The notes under the pieces were generated by a model that did no database searches, had not been told where the DNA came from, and saw only the letters and a list, made by a program, of their open reading frames with translations. Positions 1 through 9,095 of a DNA stretch of 64,000 nt are shown one piece after another. Source of the stretch: Diphasiastrum complanatum (lineage: Eukaryota; Streptophyta; Lycopodiopsida; Lycopodiales; Lycopodiaceae). Every line of letters starts with the position of its first letter. The stretch's first letter is position 1. The stretch spans positions 44,636,180-44,700,179 of the forward strand of contig CM055101.1 in the NCBI GenBank assembly GCA_029204225.1, given 5' to 3'. Position numbers and translations under genes: made by a program.

Positions 1-3000
1 TCGATAGCAAGCTGATGAGAAGAGACTCGAAGCTGTCCTATACGATATCTCAGACCAAAAGATAGCGTCTGTGTAAGATAAACTGGAAGAATAGGCAAGC
101 CCGAAACGTCCAGCTGTAAAAGATGTGTGCCATAATAATGTAGCTTGACCCTATCTGGATCAGGATGTGACCATATAGTGCGTATGTAGCTCCGGTAGAT
201 CTGCTGTCTGATATAAGCATGGGTTCCATTCGGAAGATCAAGTGCGGATAAACCCCAAGTCTGAAGAAGGGCTGAGACACTGCGATACCAAGAGTGCTTG
301 GCTCCCTGATCCGCAATGGTACAAGATGAAGTGAGAGCAGCAACAATGTATCTGGAGGTATCTAGATCTGATACCCTGTGAAGAAAGGTGATGATCTGAA
401 ACATAGCACCAACAACTAATGGAGGAGAAGCAAACTCGGCTAGTATGATATCATGTGGTACTGAGGGCTTAGCCCGGATTATCCTACTGAGCATGAGAAT
501 CTGGATACGAGTAAGATCTCTCCATGTATCGCGTGATAAATCAGGGCACCAAGTCTCAGCCGAATATAGCACAACTGGGGAGACAGTAGCAGAAAATAGT
601 AGGCATCTGGTAGCAGGATCCTGCACATAATAAGTAGAGCAAAATCTCTCCATATGCACAAGAGCGGTATGCCCCTTGCGGAGCCTGGCGGTGGCTGCTG
701 GTCGAAAAGTGAGTAGCGGACCAGAGAAAAGAACTCCCAGATAGGTGTAGGAGGTCACGATCTCAATCGGTAGCCCGTCATAATAGAAAATCACATCTCT
801 CATATGCTGTCTGTTGGTGTTAAACACCATAATCTTAGTCTTCTTAAGGTTAACCGTCAATCCCCAACGCTGGCAAAAGTGATGTAAAGCAGAAAGGTGA
901 CTCTGTAAACCAGCTGCAGAGGATGAGAGGAGAACCACATCATCAGCGTACAAGAGAATGGGGATAATAATGTCTGCTAGGGGACAGCCCTCTCCACCTT
1001 CCTCGCGAATAATCCGCTCGAGGTCATCTATATATAGTGCAAAAAGAGTGGGTGATAAGGGGCAACCCTGCTTCACACCAATGGTAGAATGTATCTGTGA
1101 GGACCAGCCACTACCATCTCTGAAACGTGCCAAGACTCGCTCATATAAAGTAATGATCGCAGCAATAGTATCCTCTGAAAAGCCAAGTGAAGACAGTCTC
1201 TGGAAAAGAAGATGTCGTGGAACAGAGTCAAAAGCTTTGCGAAAATCCACAAAGCAACAGTAAATTCTCTGTTTCCGATGTCGAGCCTCCTCAATAATGC
1301 ATCTCAAAATGAAGATCTGGTCTGAAGTAGAATATCCCGGTCTGAAACCAGCTTGACCCATAGCGTGTAAACCCTCAGTTTCAGCAAAAGATCCAGTAAC
1401 TGTCTGTAGTATAGAGCCATATATCTTAGCCAGAGTGTGGCCAATCATAATGGTGCGGTAGTTTCCTACATTCATGGGATCACCTGCCTTGAGGATGGGG
1501 TGAAGGATATTAGTACACCAAGCCGTAGGAAAACCAGAAGTAACAGCTGTGTTAAAAACATGAGCAATGTAAGGGGAGATGAGATGTGCTATGGGCTTTA
1601 GGAAGTCTACACTTAAGGAGTCATAGTCAGTGGCTTTATTTAGTTTGGCATGTTTAATGGCGTTTTCAACCATGTCAGGGGTGAAAAGTGAGCAGTGGTC
1701 AGGTCTCGGTGAGAGTGAGGTAGGAGGAGAGTCCGTGGTATATAACTCCGTGGCATACTCGATCCAGGATTCGATGGCTATGGGGGCCAATGTTGAAGAG
1801 TGTCTGGTGAAATGTTTCCAGAAAAAAGAGGAGGGTGAATCTAAAGAGTTGATCATTTTTTGGCAGAGTGATTGTAGGTACTTGATCTTCTTTGTTCTGG
1901 TGGTTCTATGATATTCTTTCTGGCATTGTTTGAGTGTGGCAGGGGAGTGTGACCTGGCATATGTCACATGATTGTGAAGAGAGCGGCATTCTGCATCATA
2001 CCATCTGTTGTGAACACTTCTGTGAGATGATGTCGTTTTGGTGGGGAAGGATGAGGAAGCAGCAGCTAAGAGGGATGTAGAGAGAAAAGTGGCTCGCTGG
2101 TCAATTGGTGCCATGAACGGGAAGTTAGCGAGTAGTTGGGATAAGATTGTGGTGTAATTAGTGAATCCAGATTGGGTGAAAGGAATACGTTTATGAGTGG
2201 GAAGAGAGCAAGAAACTTGCAAAGAAGAGGTTATGTGACCAAGTGAGATGTGTAAGAGTGAGTGATCGGAAATGGTAGGGGGTGTAATGGAGAAATCAGA
2301 AATGTGAGAGATCAAAGCAGGTGATCCAATGAAGTAGTCGACCACACTATGTCCTCCATCATGAGGATAGCATGTATATGCTGATGAGGAAGGCCACTGT
2401 GTGAGGCCATTCAAAATGGCAAGAGCGTGTGTCTCTGCTAGAGTGATCAACTGCTCCCCGAAAGATGTAGCTGGAGTGTCTGCATCCTGTGATACCCGGT
2501 CTAGCCCCATATCCAAAGGGTAAAGCCTGAGAAGATCCGTAGCTGCATGAAATTCGGTTTGTCTAGAGCTTGTGCGGGCGTTGAAATCACCTGCTAGTAA
2601 AATGGAACCCTGCTGAGAAAAGATAGCAATATCATCTGAGAGAGCCTGAAAAGGGTCCCCGCCAAACTCAGCAAACACTGAGGTCTGTGGAGCAAAATAG
2701 CATACAGCTATATAGATGTCCTGAGGTAATCCCAATAGTGAGCCAATAATGTGTAACCAAATATAGCGAGCGTATGGATCTTGTTTAACCATCTGAACTG
2801 TGGCGTCTCTGTATAAACAAGCTACTCCTCTAGATCCTCGACAAGTTTTTCCCCTAACAAATGGACGAAAAGCAGAATGCCAAGAGTACTCCTGTATATT
2901 TGGAAGAGGATGATATAAGGACTCATGAGTTTCAGCCAACAACAAAATGTCGCATTTTCTAATAAAATCAGCAAAGTCTCCGGCTGATGACGAAGATAAA

Positions 3001-3080
3001 AAACCATTACAATTCCAGAAGCCAAGTCTCAAATTGGTAGGGGATCTCGGGTAGCTTCTATATCCGGGGGCCCCTAGTTC
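1..3080 (-). CDS. LINE ORF2 endonuclease/reverse transcriptase, open to the window edge (L1)
   Basis: I translated the minus strand in full from 3080 to 1 and found no stop codon, giving about 1,026 codons. In order: AP-like endonuclease (RLGFWNCNG near 3010, AETHES near 2925, AGDFNAR near 2590, SVVDYF near 2345, TISDHS near 2270); linker (WYDAEC near 2000); RT fingers (NYRTIMIGHT near 1460, GFRPGYSTSDQ near 1345); motif A (FVDFRKAFDSVP near 1235); GVKQGCPLSP near 1070; catalytic YADDVVLL near 940; and a C-terminal region ending RVSSHQLAID at the edge. L1-clade ORF2 proteins also carry a Cys/His motif further on, outside this window. There is no ATG in frame before codon ~120, well inside the endonuclease, so the start is not a conventional AUG. 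The upstream in-phase UAG suggests readthrough from ORF1. This frame has no stop inside the window, so methods requiring a closed ORF will miss it. Confidence 0.93.
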
Positions 3081-3211
3081 CTATTGTGGAAGGTCGAAAA
3101 ATCTCGGTTTCCCGTCAATAAAAACAACCCTTTGCCCTTTCTCTTTCGCTTCAAGGATAATCTTTTTTCTTGCCAACCATTGAGTATTTGTTAAGTCATC
3201 ATCCATATAAA
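3081..3211 (-). CDS. LINE ORF1 protein, C-terminal fragment (L1)
   Basis: The last ~43 codons of ORF1, reading YMDDDLTNTQWLARKK near the start and ending FFDLPQ before a TAG at 3083-3081. The same segment of the L4 ORF1 reads FMDDDLTPMQVVDRKK and ends RYIDPPNYVK, so this is the C-terminal domain of a nucleic-acid-binding ORF1 protein. The 5' part is missing: the frame runs upstream into the (CT)n tract, which translates as a Leu-Ser repeat that is not part of the gene. The stop codon is in phase with the following ORF2, with no frame change. No AUG of the original protein is preserved. Confidence 0.8.
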
Positions 3212-3212
3212 T

Positions 3213-3215
<3 letters not shown>

Positions 3216-3270
<55 letters not shown>
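3216..3270. repeat. (GA)n/(CT)n microsatellite at the 5' junction of LINE L1
   Basis: Perfect GA dinucleotide run of about 27 units. It borders the truncated 5' end of L1. On the minus strand the order is flanking DNA, (CT)n, LINE. Confidence 0.98.
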
Positions 3271-3271
<1 letters not shown>

Positions 3272-3274
<3 letters not shown>

Positions 3275-4071
3275 ACTTAATGTTTGTCATTCATCACATG
3301 CCTGTGGAAGTGGAAGCTTGTGGAAACAATCCATGAAATGGATGAAGCCACTTAAAATGGTCAGGTGCACAAATCGGATGAAGCCTTATAAAGTGATAGC
3401 AGAAGAATGATCCATAAACTAGATAAACCCTCATAAACCAGAATAAGCAATGACTAGCACATAATGGTGAAAGCAATGTTTAGCATGTGAACTAGAATCC
3501 TGCTAATCAAATTTGTCCATTGCACTCTCCTGAATGTAGCACAAAGACCTCTCAAGGTGTAGAAGAGACGATTGATTGTACTCTTGATCTCCCTCCAACT
3601 CTAGCCGGAACAATTAGGCCTAAACAAGAGCCTCTAGGTTTGCCCCCTAGTGACATCTGTGAGCAGCAGTGCAAGAACTTGATATCTGTGAAAGGTTTGC
3701 AGTTATTTTTGGAAATTGGAACTATAATTGGTTTGGGATTTTGTTCATTATGTGCATTGTCCATTTCAAAACCTACTGTCAATTTTGTCCGTGGCGTCAA
3801 TTGAGGTTTTCAAGAGTAACTAAAAATGGCATTTTTGGCGTTAATGGGCTGATCTTTGTCTCACGATGAGATTTTTTGAGGAAGGCTTGAATATGAGTGC
3901 ATCAAGAATCTTTCTTGTGAACTATCTTTGCACGCAACTACACATTTGTTAAACAACCTACAAGCCTCAAATTGTCCCATCCTCAAAGCTAGAAAATACT
4001 CATAAAAATCATTGCTAACCATTGGGTTGTAGGTCATTTTAAATTGTTAAATAGACAATGTTTCCTACATA
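3272..4071. other. Low-repeat interval with a weak candidate exon and one copy of a flanking repeat
   Basis: No complete gene seen. From 3520 to about 3690 a plus-strand open stretch (AGTIRPKQEPLGLPPSDICE) has the look of a host exon, with a possible donor (AAG|GTTTGC) near 3693. I do not recognise the protein. Bases ~3897-4046 are similar to ~9236-9386 (shared core AGAATCTTTCTTGTRAAYTATCT), so two diverged copies of one ~150-bp sequence flank element E. Confidence 0.35.
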
Positions 4072-4498
4072 TGAGTTATGGACTTGGCTCATTACATTCG
4101 CTGCGTCTATTTACATTTACTTTATGCATAAGCAGGCCTTGGGCCCTTTTTATTCATTAGTGACACTTAGACTATATGGTTGGCCTTTGGCCTTATTATT
4201 CATTATTAGGCCATTTGGACATATGACTGGAGAGTGGGGGCCTTCTTGGAGGGCGCACTATTATCCCTCCCAATTGGGCCCTAGCCATCGGAAGCTTCCT
4301 TTAGGGCTTCCTCTTGGTTATAAGTAGGGAAACTGTGTCATTTGTTATTCAGCTGATGATATTGATCTCTCTCTTTCGTTCTCTCTTTTCTGCTTTCTAG
4401 GGCTAATTCTTGCTTATGTGCTGCTTTCATAGCTTAAGTCTTGCTTATGTGATGCTTTTATAGCTTAGCTCTAGATCAGCTGTGGCTCTATTTGTAAC
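4072..4498 (+). repeat. 5' LTR of element E
   Basis: Starts TGAGTTATGGACTTGGC and ends just before the primer site. The inverted copy at 28622-28218 matches along its length (its start reads TGTTAGTTATGGACTCGG). Includes a CTCTCTCTTTCGTTCTCTC pyrimidine tract near 4368 and a doubled GCTTATGTGATGCTTT-like unit near 4415-4465. Confidence 0.75.
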
Positions 4499-4499
4499 T

Positions 4500-4511
4500 T
4501 GGTATCAGAGC
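4500..4511 (+). other. Primer binding site, initiator Met tRNA (element E)
   Basis: TGGTATCAGAGC is the standard plant retrotransposon match to the 3' end of initiator Met tRNA, 1-2 nt after the LTR. Confidence 0.85.
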
Positions 4512-4527
4512 ACTTTCTTGTGCACTA

Positions 4528-5010
4528 CTTTTTCAGATTTAGTAGAGGCTGTCCAGCGTCCTACTAACCCATCACTTTTGTCGATTTTTTCATCAGATTT
4601 CCATCGTTTTTTCAGATTTAGTAGAGGCTGTCCAGCACCCTACTAACCCATCACTTTCATCGATTTTTTCATCAGATTTCCATCGTTTTTCCAAATTTGG
4701 TAGAGGTTGGCCAGCCCCCTACTACCTTGTCACTTTCGTCGATTTTCTCCATCGATTTGCTGCCCATTTCGTGGCTTGATTAGAGGATGACCAGCGCCCT
4801 ACTTCATCACCATTTTCAGCAGTTTTCTCGATTTTTTTTTTTTTAGGTTATGTGCGGATTTTGGTAGCTACTGCCCAGCGCCCTACTACCTTGCCATCTT
4901 CGACGGATTTCTCCACCAATTTGCTGTCCATTTTGCTGATTTGGAGGCTGTTCAGCGCCCTACTTCATCACCATTTTCAGCGGTTTTTCGATCATGTTGC
5001 AGGACATTTG
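4528..5010 (+). repeat. Tandem leader repeats of element E
   Basis: Two near-identical ~82-bp units (starting ~4528 and ~4610) contain GTAGAGGCTGTCCAGC and CCATCACTTT. They are followed by progressively diverged units that keep the core CCAGCGCCCTACT (near 4790, 4870, 4955). The same units occur inverted at 27.7-28.2 kb. They lie in the untranslated leader between primer site and gag. Confidence 0.75.
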
Positions 5011-5467
5011 TGGATCTTACTAGCTGCTGCCCAGCACCCATTTTCAGCTTGGATCTTCAGCTCTCTCTCTCTCTCTAGCCTCCTATCCAAAAATCGCCCA
5101 ATTCCGTAATCGTTTGCTATTCCAAATTGCCAAAATCCTGCAGCCTGTTCATCGCTGCCCCAGCCCTTCCAACTTGTCACTTTCACCTATTATTTTATTT
5201 GTTTCTAGCCATCTTTCACAATTTATCAAAAGGCTCTCCAGTGCCCATCCTCAACCACATTTCACGGAATTCCGACTCCGTTTGATATTCCAATTTGCCA
5301 TTTCCCTCCTGGCTGTCCAGCGCATTTTTACAGCCTTCATTTTCACTTTTTCCATTTGCTAATTGATGCCCTTTCTTAGTTGTGATAATATTGGTTTTAA
5401 TAGACTAATTTGGGGTGACGACAAGAGTCCACTCCCTCAAGTTTTCGTCTATTCCTTCCACTATCAT

Positions 5468-7350
5468 ATGGCACATTCACCTACCCCGAGTGAAACTGTT
5501 CAGGAAAACTTATCCGATCAGTTTCGGCGCATGGATGAAACCCTTTCTGGCCTCATTTTTCGCTTCGATACAGTTATGACCGGCTTTCTTACTATGCAGT
5601 CACATATTGATTCTTTACAACCTCATGGTCCTGGAAAAGCTCTTGTCTTTCCTTCATTTGGGACTCCCCCTCCGTTTGGATTTCCATCTTCTTCTGCTAG
5701 TCAGCCTGGTGGTGGACCGGTTCCTCTGACGGGAACTTATTAGAGAATTGGTTTGCTAAGCTTGACATATTTTTAGATCTACCCTAAGACTGATCCTCAG
5801 AAGATCCAGCTGGCTGCGGTACACTTAGATGGACGCGCCGCCACCTGGTGGCGAGTTTATCGAGCTGATCCTGATCGGGAAAGCTCCATATATGGCATAC
5901 CTTTCGCCGTGACCTCCGTCATGCTATGATTGATCCTCAGTGGCTTGACCGCCAACGTGATACATTCCGTAGTCTCACTCAGACCAGTGACCTTGCTTTT
6001 TATACAGATCAGTTTATGGAGCTTTCTTATCTTTTCACAGATCTACCGCCCACTGAGCTTATTTCTCGTTACATTGCTGGGCTTCGTGGTGCCTTACGTT
6101 ACGATGTTTCATCCTTCCGTCCTCCCACACTTGTTGAGGCGATGTCTCTTGCCAGTACTTTACAGCACAAGTACTCTAACACCCTTCCTTCCCGCTTCTC
6201 CCGACCCCGTCCTTCTGCTTCATCTTTTCCTGCTATGTCCACCCCTACACCTGCCCCTTCAATTCCAGCTCCTTGCATTGTCCCTTCGTCTCCTCGTCCT
6301 CCGACCCCTCGACCTGCTTTTGTCCGATGTTACACGTCTGCAGAGTTCACTGACCTTCAGGATCCTATATCACACAGTTTGAGCGAGTTGCCTGATTTAC
6401 TTGAGATAGTTATTGATCTACCTGAGCTCGTCATTGTATCCCATAGTGAGTCAGATTTATATATACAGGTTCCTACTGATGCTGATTCACATATACAGGT
6501 TGCGTTTGACATGGTCCTTGATACTGATACTATTGATGATGCTGTTCCATGCTTTGATATTGTTGTTGAGTACTTTGACGCTACTCATGTTCCTGAGCGC
6601 CATGCTATAGATGTTGTCGCCTATGCTCCTTATTTCGATATTATTAATGGGTCTACGGTTTCATATGCTTTGGCTACTTTAGTAGATCTCCATATGGCAT
6701 ACGGTTATACATTTCATGATGGTCCTATTGTATACTCATTAGCCGATTTTGCTGATACCCGTCTAGATGAGTATGCGGTTCTTCTAGATGCATATTTAGG
6801 CCAGAACTTATCAGTTGATGCTTCTGTTATTATGCCTACGTATGTTGTTCCATTTGTGGATCATATTATTCTAGATGCGAGGCGAGAGTATATTGCTTTA
6901 GTGGATACAGGCGCAATACACATTCATTTATTAGCAGTTACATTTCCACCAGGATTCGTGCTACACCTGTTCCTGCTTCCCAGCCTCTTAGTGTTGAGGT
7001 TGCTCGTTCCCATTCTTTTCCCAGTTCTCAGATGATTCAGGGCTTGGATTATCGCATTGGTGATTTTTTTGGTCATCATTTCTCTGAAGCACTATGACAT
7101 TATTTTTGGTTCAAATTGGTTCTCTTCACTTGGTATTGTTGCTGTGGATCTCTCTCAGCAGACACTTTCCTTTACTCATGCTGGTCAACATCATTCACTT
7201 GCTGGTATTAATTCCCAGGGTGACTATCAGTTGGTTACCGGGAAGCAGTTTATGCGTAGCCTGCCAAAGGGTCAGGATGCAGCTCTTCTTTCCATTCAGA
7301 GTACATCAGTTGCTACTTCACTTTCACCATTCGTGGGTCCTCTTCCTTAG
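5468..7350 (+). pseudogene. gag-protease of element E, interrupted
   Basis: The likely start is the ATG at 5468 (MAHSPTPSETVQENLSDQFR), a gypsy gag beginning. The frame stops at 5741, then continues with the gag core in other frames (PKTDPQKIQLAAVHLDGRAA near 5790). The core carries on in a long ORF from 5926 (FYTDQFMELSYLFTDLPPTE), which also contains the protease motif LVDTGAIH near 6900. A frame change after the protease leads into YDIIFGSNWFSSLG (~7095-7140) and ends at 7350. Unusually, the usual CCHC zinc knuckle between gag and protease is absent. In its place is a ~170-residue acidic stretch rich in Asp, Val, Ile and Tyr (about 6350-6880). At least two frame breaks make the copy non-functional as it stands. 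Confidence 0.75.
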
Positions 7351-7383
7351 GTTGTTGCTGCTCCGGATTTACAGGTTGTTGTT

Positions 7384-8793
7384 GTGTGCCTTGTGCCTAT
7401 ATGCCTTGATTCACCGATATTGTATTCAGTGGTCATTCCTGGTTTCATTGGTATTCAGACCGTATACTTTGGTGGTATTTCTACTATTGCTTTTGCGCAT
7501 ACCTCAGATAGCCCTCCTGGTTCGGTGGTTGGTGCAGTATCTTCTCCATTGGTCTCTATATCTCCATCTCTTGAGTTCGTTATGGCCGATGTTCCTACTG
7601 ATTTCTATGGGGTTCTTCACGGGTCCACGTTTGATGGTTCCCTCGCTATTGGTGATCAGGTTGTATCTTCTTTCGCTTTACTCCATGGATCTTTGCTTGA
7701 GGTTTGTGAACCGCCTCATGATATTTCTACGGTTCCTTACATGATTCATGCGCCTTTTGCCCTTACGGTTACACATTTTCCATCCCAGGATATTTGCCAG
7801 ATGGTCACTATTACTTATCTAGGGTATTTATATGCTGGGATCTTTCTAGGTGAGTATACGGGCATCCTTCAGTCTCCTTGTGTTTCTACATACCATGTCG
7901 ATGCTATGGATATATGGCATTCCTGGTTATTACGTATAGCTTGGTTTCCATTTGGACCTGTTGATTGGTGCTGGTTTTTCCATATTACTGATCGCCTATG
8001 GTGCGGATATCTCTATGATTATGCATGTGGCTCTCTATCTGTTCCTTGGATTGTTGCTCATTGTCAGGCTTGGCATATCCTGATGGCTTGGGTTATTGTC
8101 TCCGTTCCAGCTACTGTTTGTCCGGGTGATCTTCAGATTCCCAGTCATTTCGCGATGCTACATATTGCTTGGTCTCCGATGCTAAGTTGCCACTTTGTTC
8201 TGGTCTTCCGAGACCATCAGAGTACCTTGAGAGAGTTCCTTCTCCTCTCTTGGATAGTTTTTGGGGATGTTGCCGCCATATACTTCAACATTGCTCATAT
8301 GTGCTTTGATACTCATTCCCAGCTACACGTGGATATTGATCCGATGCTTGCTACTGATGTTGGGGTTCCTGTTCCTCGTTCCAGTGCATTTCTTCTATTC
8401 CTCACTTGTGCGCCTGGTGTGTACTTTGGGATTACACTTGCGGCCAGTTCCGATGGGTCATCCGATTCTCCATCCGTTTTTGGTGTATCCTATGATGGAT
8501 TGTTATGTCCATATGAGGTCTTTCTGGATGAGTTTTTCAGCTACAGTTTTTCAGTTGAGGCCTCTACTATTTCTAGATTTGTTGCTATTGTTTTTATGCA
8601 TCATGTCTTTTTAGATGATGCATTGATTTCTTGGACCTTCTGGAGCTTTTTGCATGCTGCTCTTCTCGTGATAGGGGCCTTGAAGGTACCGTGTGCCATT
8701 GCTACTTCTCATTCATGGGCCTTATGGATACCTTGGGCTTTTGACCATAGCTGGTGCACATTTCTCCATTTTAGCTATCCTTTGTCAAGATGA
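7384..8793 (+). CDS. Unrecognised 469-codon ORF in the pol position of element E
   Basis: A single open frame of 469 codons directly after the protease tail, where a gypsy element would carry RT. I find none of the RT palm motifs, no RNase H or integrase residues, and no zinc finger. The product is hydrophobic and rich in Trp, Phe, His, Cys and Ser, with short echoes such as LWIPWAF near the end that recur as FWIPWYD in the next ORF. It overlaps the next ORF in another frame. The start is arbitrary (first ATG after a stop). It may be a captured or rapidly diverged segment, or an open frame kept by base composition. No function is proposed. Confidence 0.45.
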   Translation: MCLVPICLDSPILYSVVIPGFIGIQTVYFGGISTIAFAHTSDSPPGSVVGAVSSPLVSISPSLEFVMADVPTDFYGVLHGSTFDGSLAIGDQVVSSFALLHGSLLEVCEPPHDISTVPYMIHAPFALTVTHFPSQDICQMVTITYLGYLYAGIFLGEYTGILQSPCVSTYHVDAMDIWHSWLLRIAWFPFGPVDWCWFFHITDRLWCGYLYDYACGSLSVPWIVAHCQAWHILMAWVIVSVPATVCPGDLQIPSHFAMLHIAWSPMLSCHFVLVFRDHQSTLREFLLLSWIVFGDVAAIYFNIAHMCFDTHSQLHVDIDPMLATDVGVPVPRSSAFLLFLTCAPGVYFGITLAASSDGSSDSPSVFGVSYDGLLCPYEVFLDEFFSYSFSVEASTISRFVAIVFMHHVFLDDALISWTFWSFLHAALLVIGALKVPCAIATSHSWALWIPWAFDHSWCTFLHFSYPLSR

Positions 8794-9094
8794 TCTCTTT
8801 ATGATCCATGTTTCCTGGCACATCGCTTGCTTTTCCATGCTATTACAGCGTGCCTGTCATCCTGCTTATGTTCCTACTCCTTGGTGCTGGTCTTTCGATG
8901 CTGCTATCTTTTCTTGGGGCACCTATATCACTGAGTTTGCACATATGGTTGATGGTTATGTGTATGATGCGGCTATTCGCGATGAGTGTCCATCTCTTTT
9001 CCAGTTTCCTTATTGGCTTCCCGTTGCTGATGCAGTTCTACTTTCTCGGGCTTTTTGGATACCTTGGTATGATGTCCCTATCATCCACTTCTGA
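8693..9094 (+). CDS. Unrecognised 133-codon ORF at the 3' end of element E
   Basis: It overlaps the end of the preceding ORF by 101 nt in a different frame. The composition is the same (aromatic and hydrophobic). The phrase AFWIPWYDVPI resembles ALWIPWAFDHS of the upstream ORF, which suggests either a frameshift splitting one reading frame or internal repetition. No family recognised. Confidence 0.35.
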   Translation: MPLLLLIHGPYGYLGLLTIAGAHFSILAILCQDDLFMIHVSWHIACFSMLLQRACHPAYVPTPWCWSFDAAIFSWGTYITEFAHMVDGYVYDAAIRDECPSLFQFPYWLPVADAVLLSRAFWIPWYDVPIIHF

Positions 9095-9095
9095 T

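Larger units (their letters stand above)
1..3211 (-). mobile_element. LINE copy L1 (L1-clade non-LTR retrotransposon), 5'-truncated, 3' end beyond the window
   Basis: On the minus strand this holds the C-terminal end of a LINE ORF1 followed directly by a long ORF2 with an AP-type endonuclease and a reverse transcriptase. Homology to the ORF1 of the plus-strand copy L4 starts at about 3209. Immediately upstream on the minus strand is a pure (CT)n tract (3216-3270 on plus), so the copy is 5'-truncated at a microsatellite. The 3' end lies off the left edge. The reading frame is clean, so this is the best preserved LINE in the window. Family assignment rests on protein motifs; subfamily is not determined. 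Confidence 0.93.
4072..9095 (+). mobile_element. Gypsy-like LTR retrotransposon E, 3'-incomplete, without recognisable RT
   Basis: Order: LTR (4072 to ~4498), Met-tRNA primer site, long leader with ~82-bp repeats, gag with stops, an aspartic protease motif (LVDTGAIH), a protease tail (YDIIFGSNWFSSLG), then two long plus-strand ORFs with no RT, RNase H or integrase motif. No 3' LTR was found after 9095, and the similarity between 3.9 and 9.2 kb does not match the LTR. An inverted partial copy lies at 27.4-28.6 kb, so this is a family rather than a chance assembly. It is probably non-autonomous. Confidence 0.75.

Noticed and set aside
958-1911. Plus-strand ORFs across 958-1263 and 1630-1911
   Set aside because: Antisense to the intact minus-strand LINE ORF2; no motif of their own.
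3520-3869. 94-codon plus-strand ORF as a complete small gene
   Set aside because: Only the first ~55 codons look coding; the rest reads like intron, with a possible donor near 3693. Kept only as a weak exon candidate.
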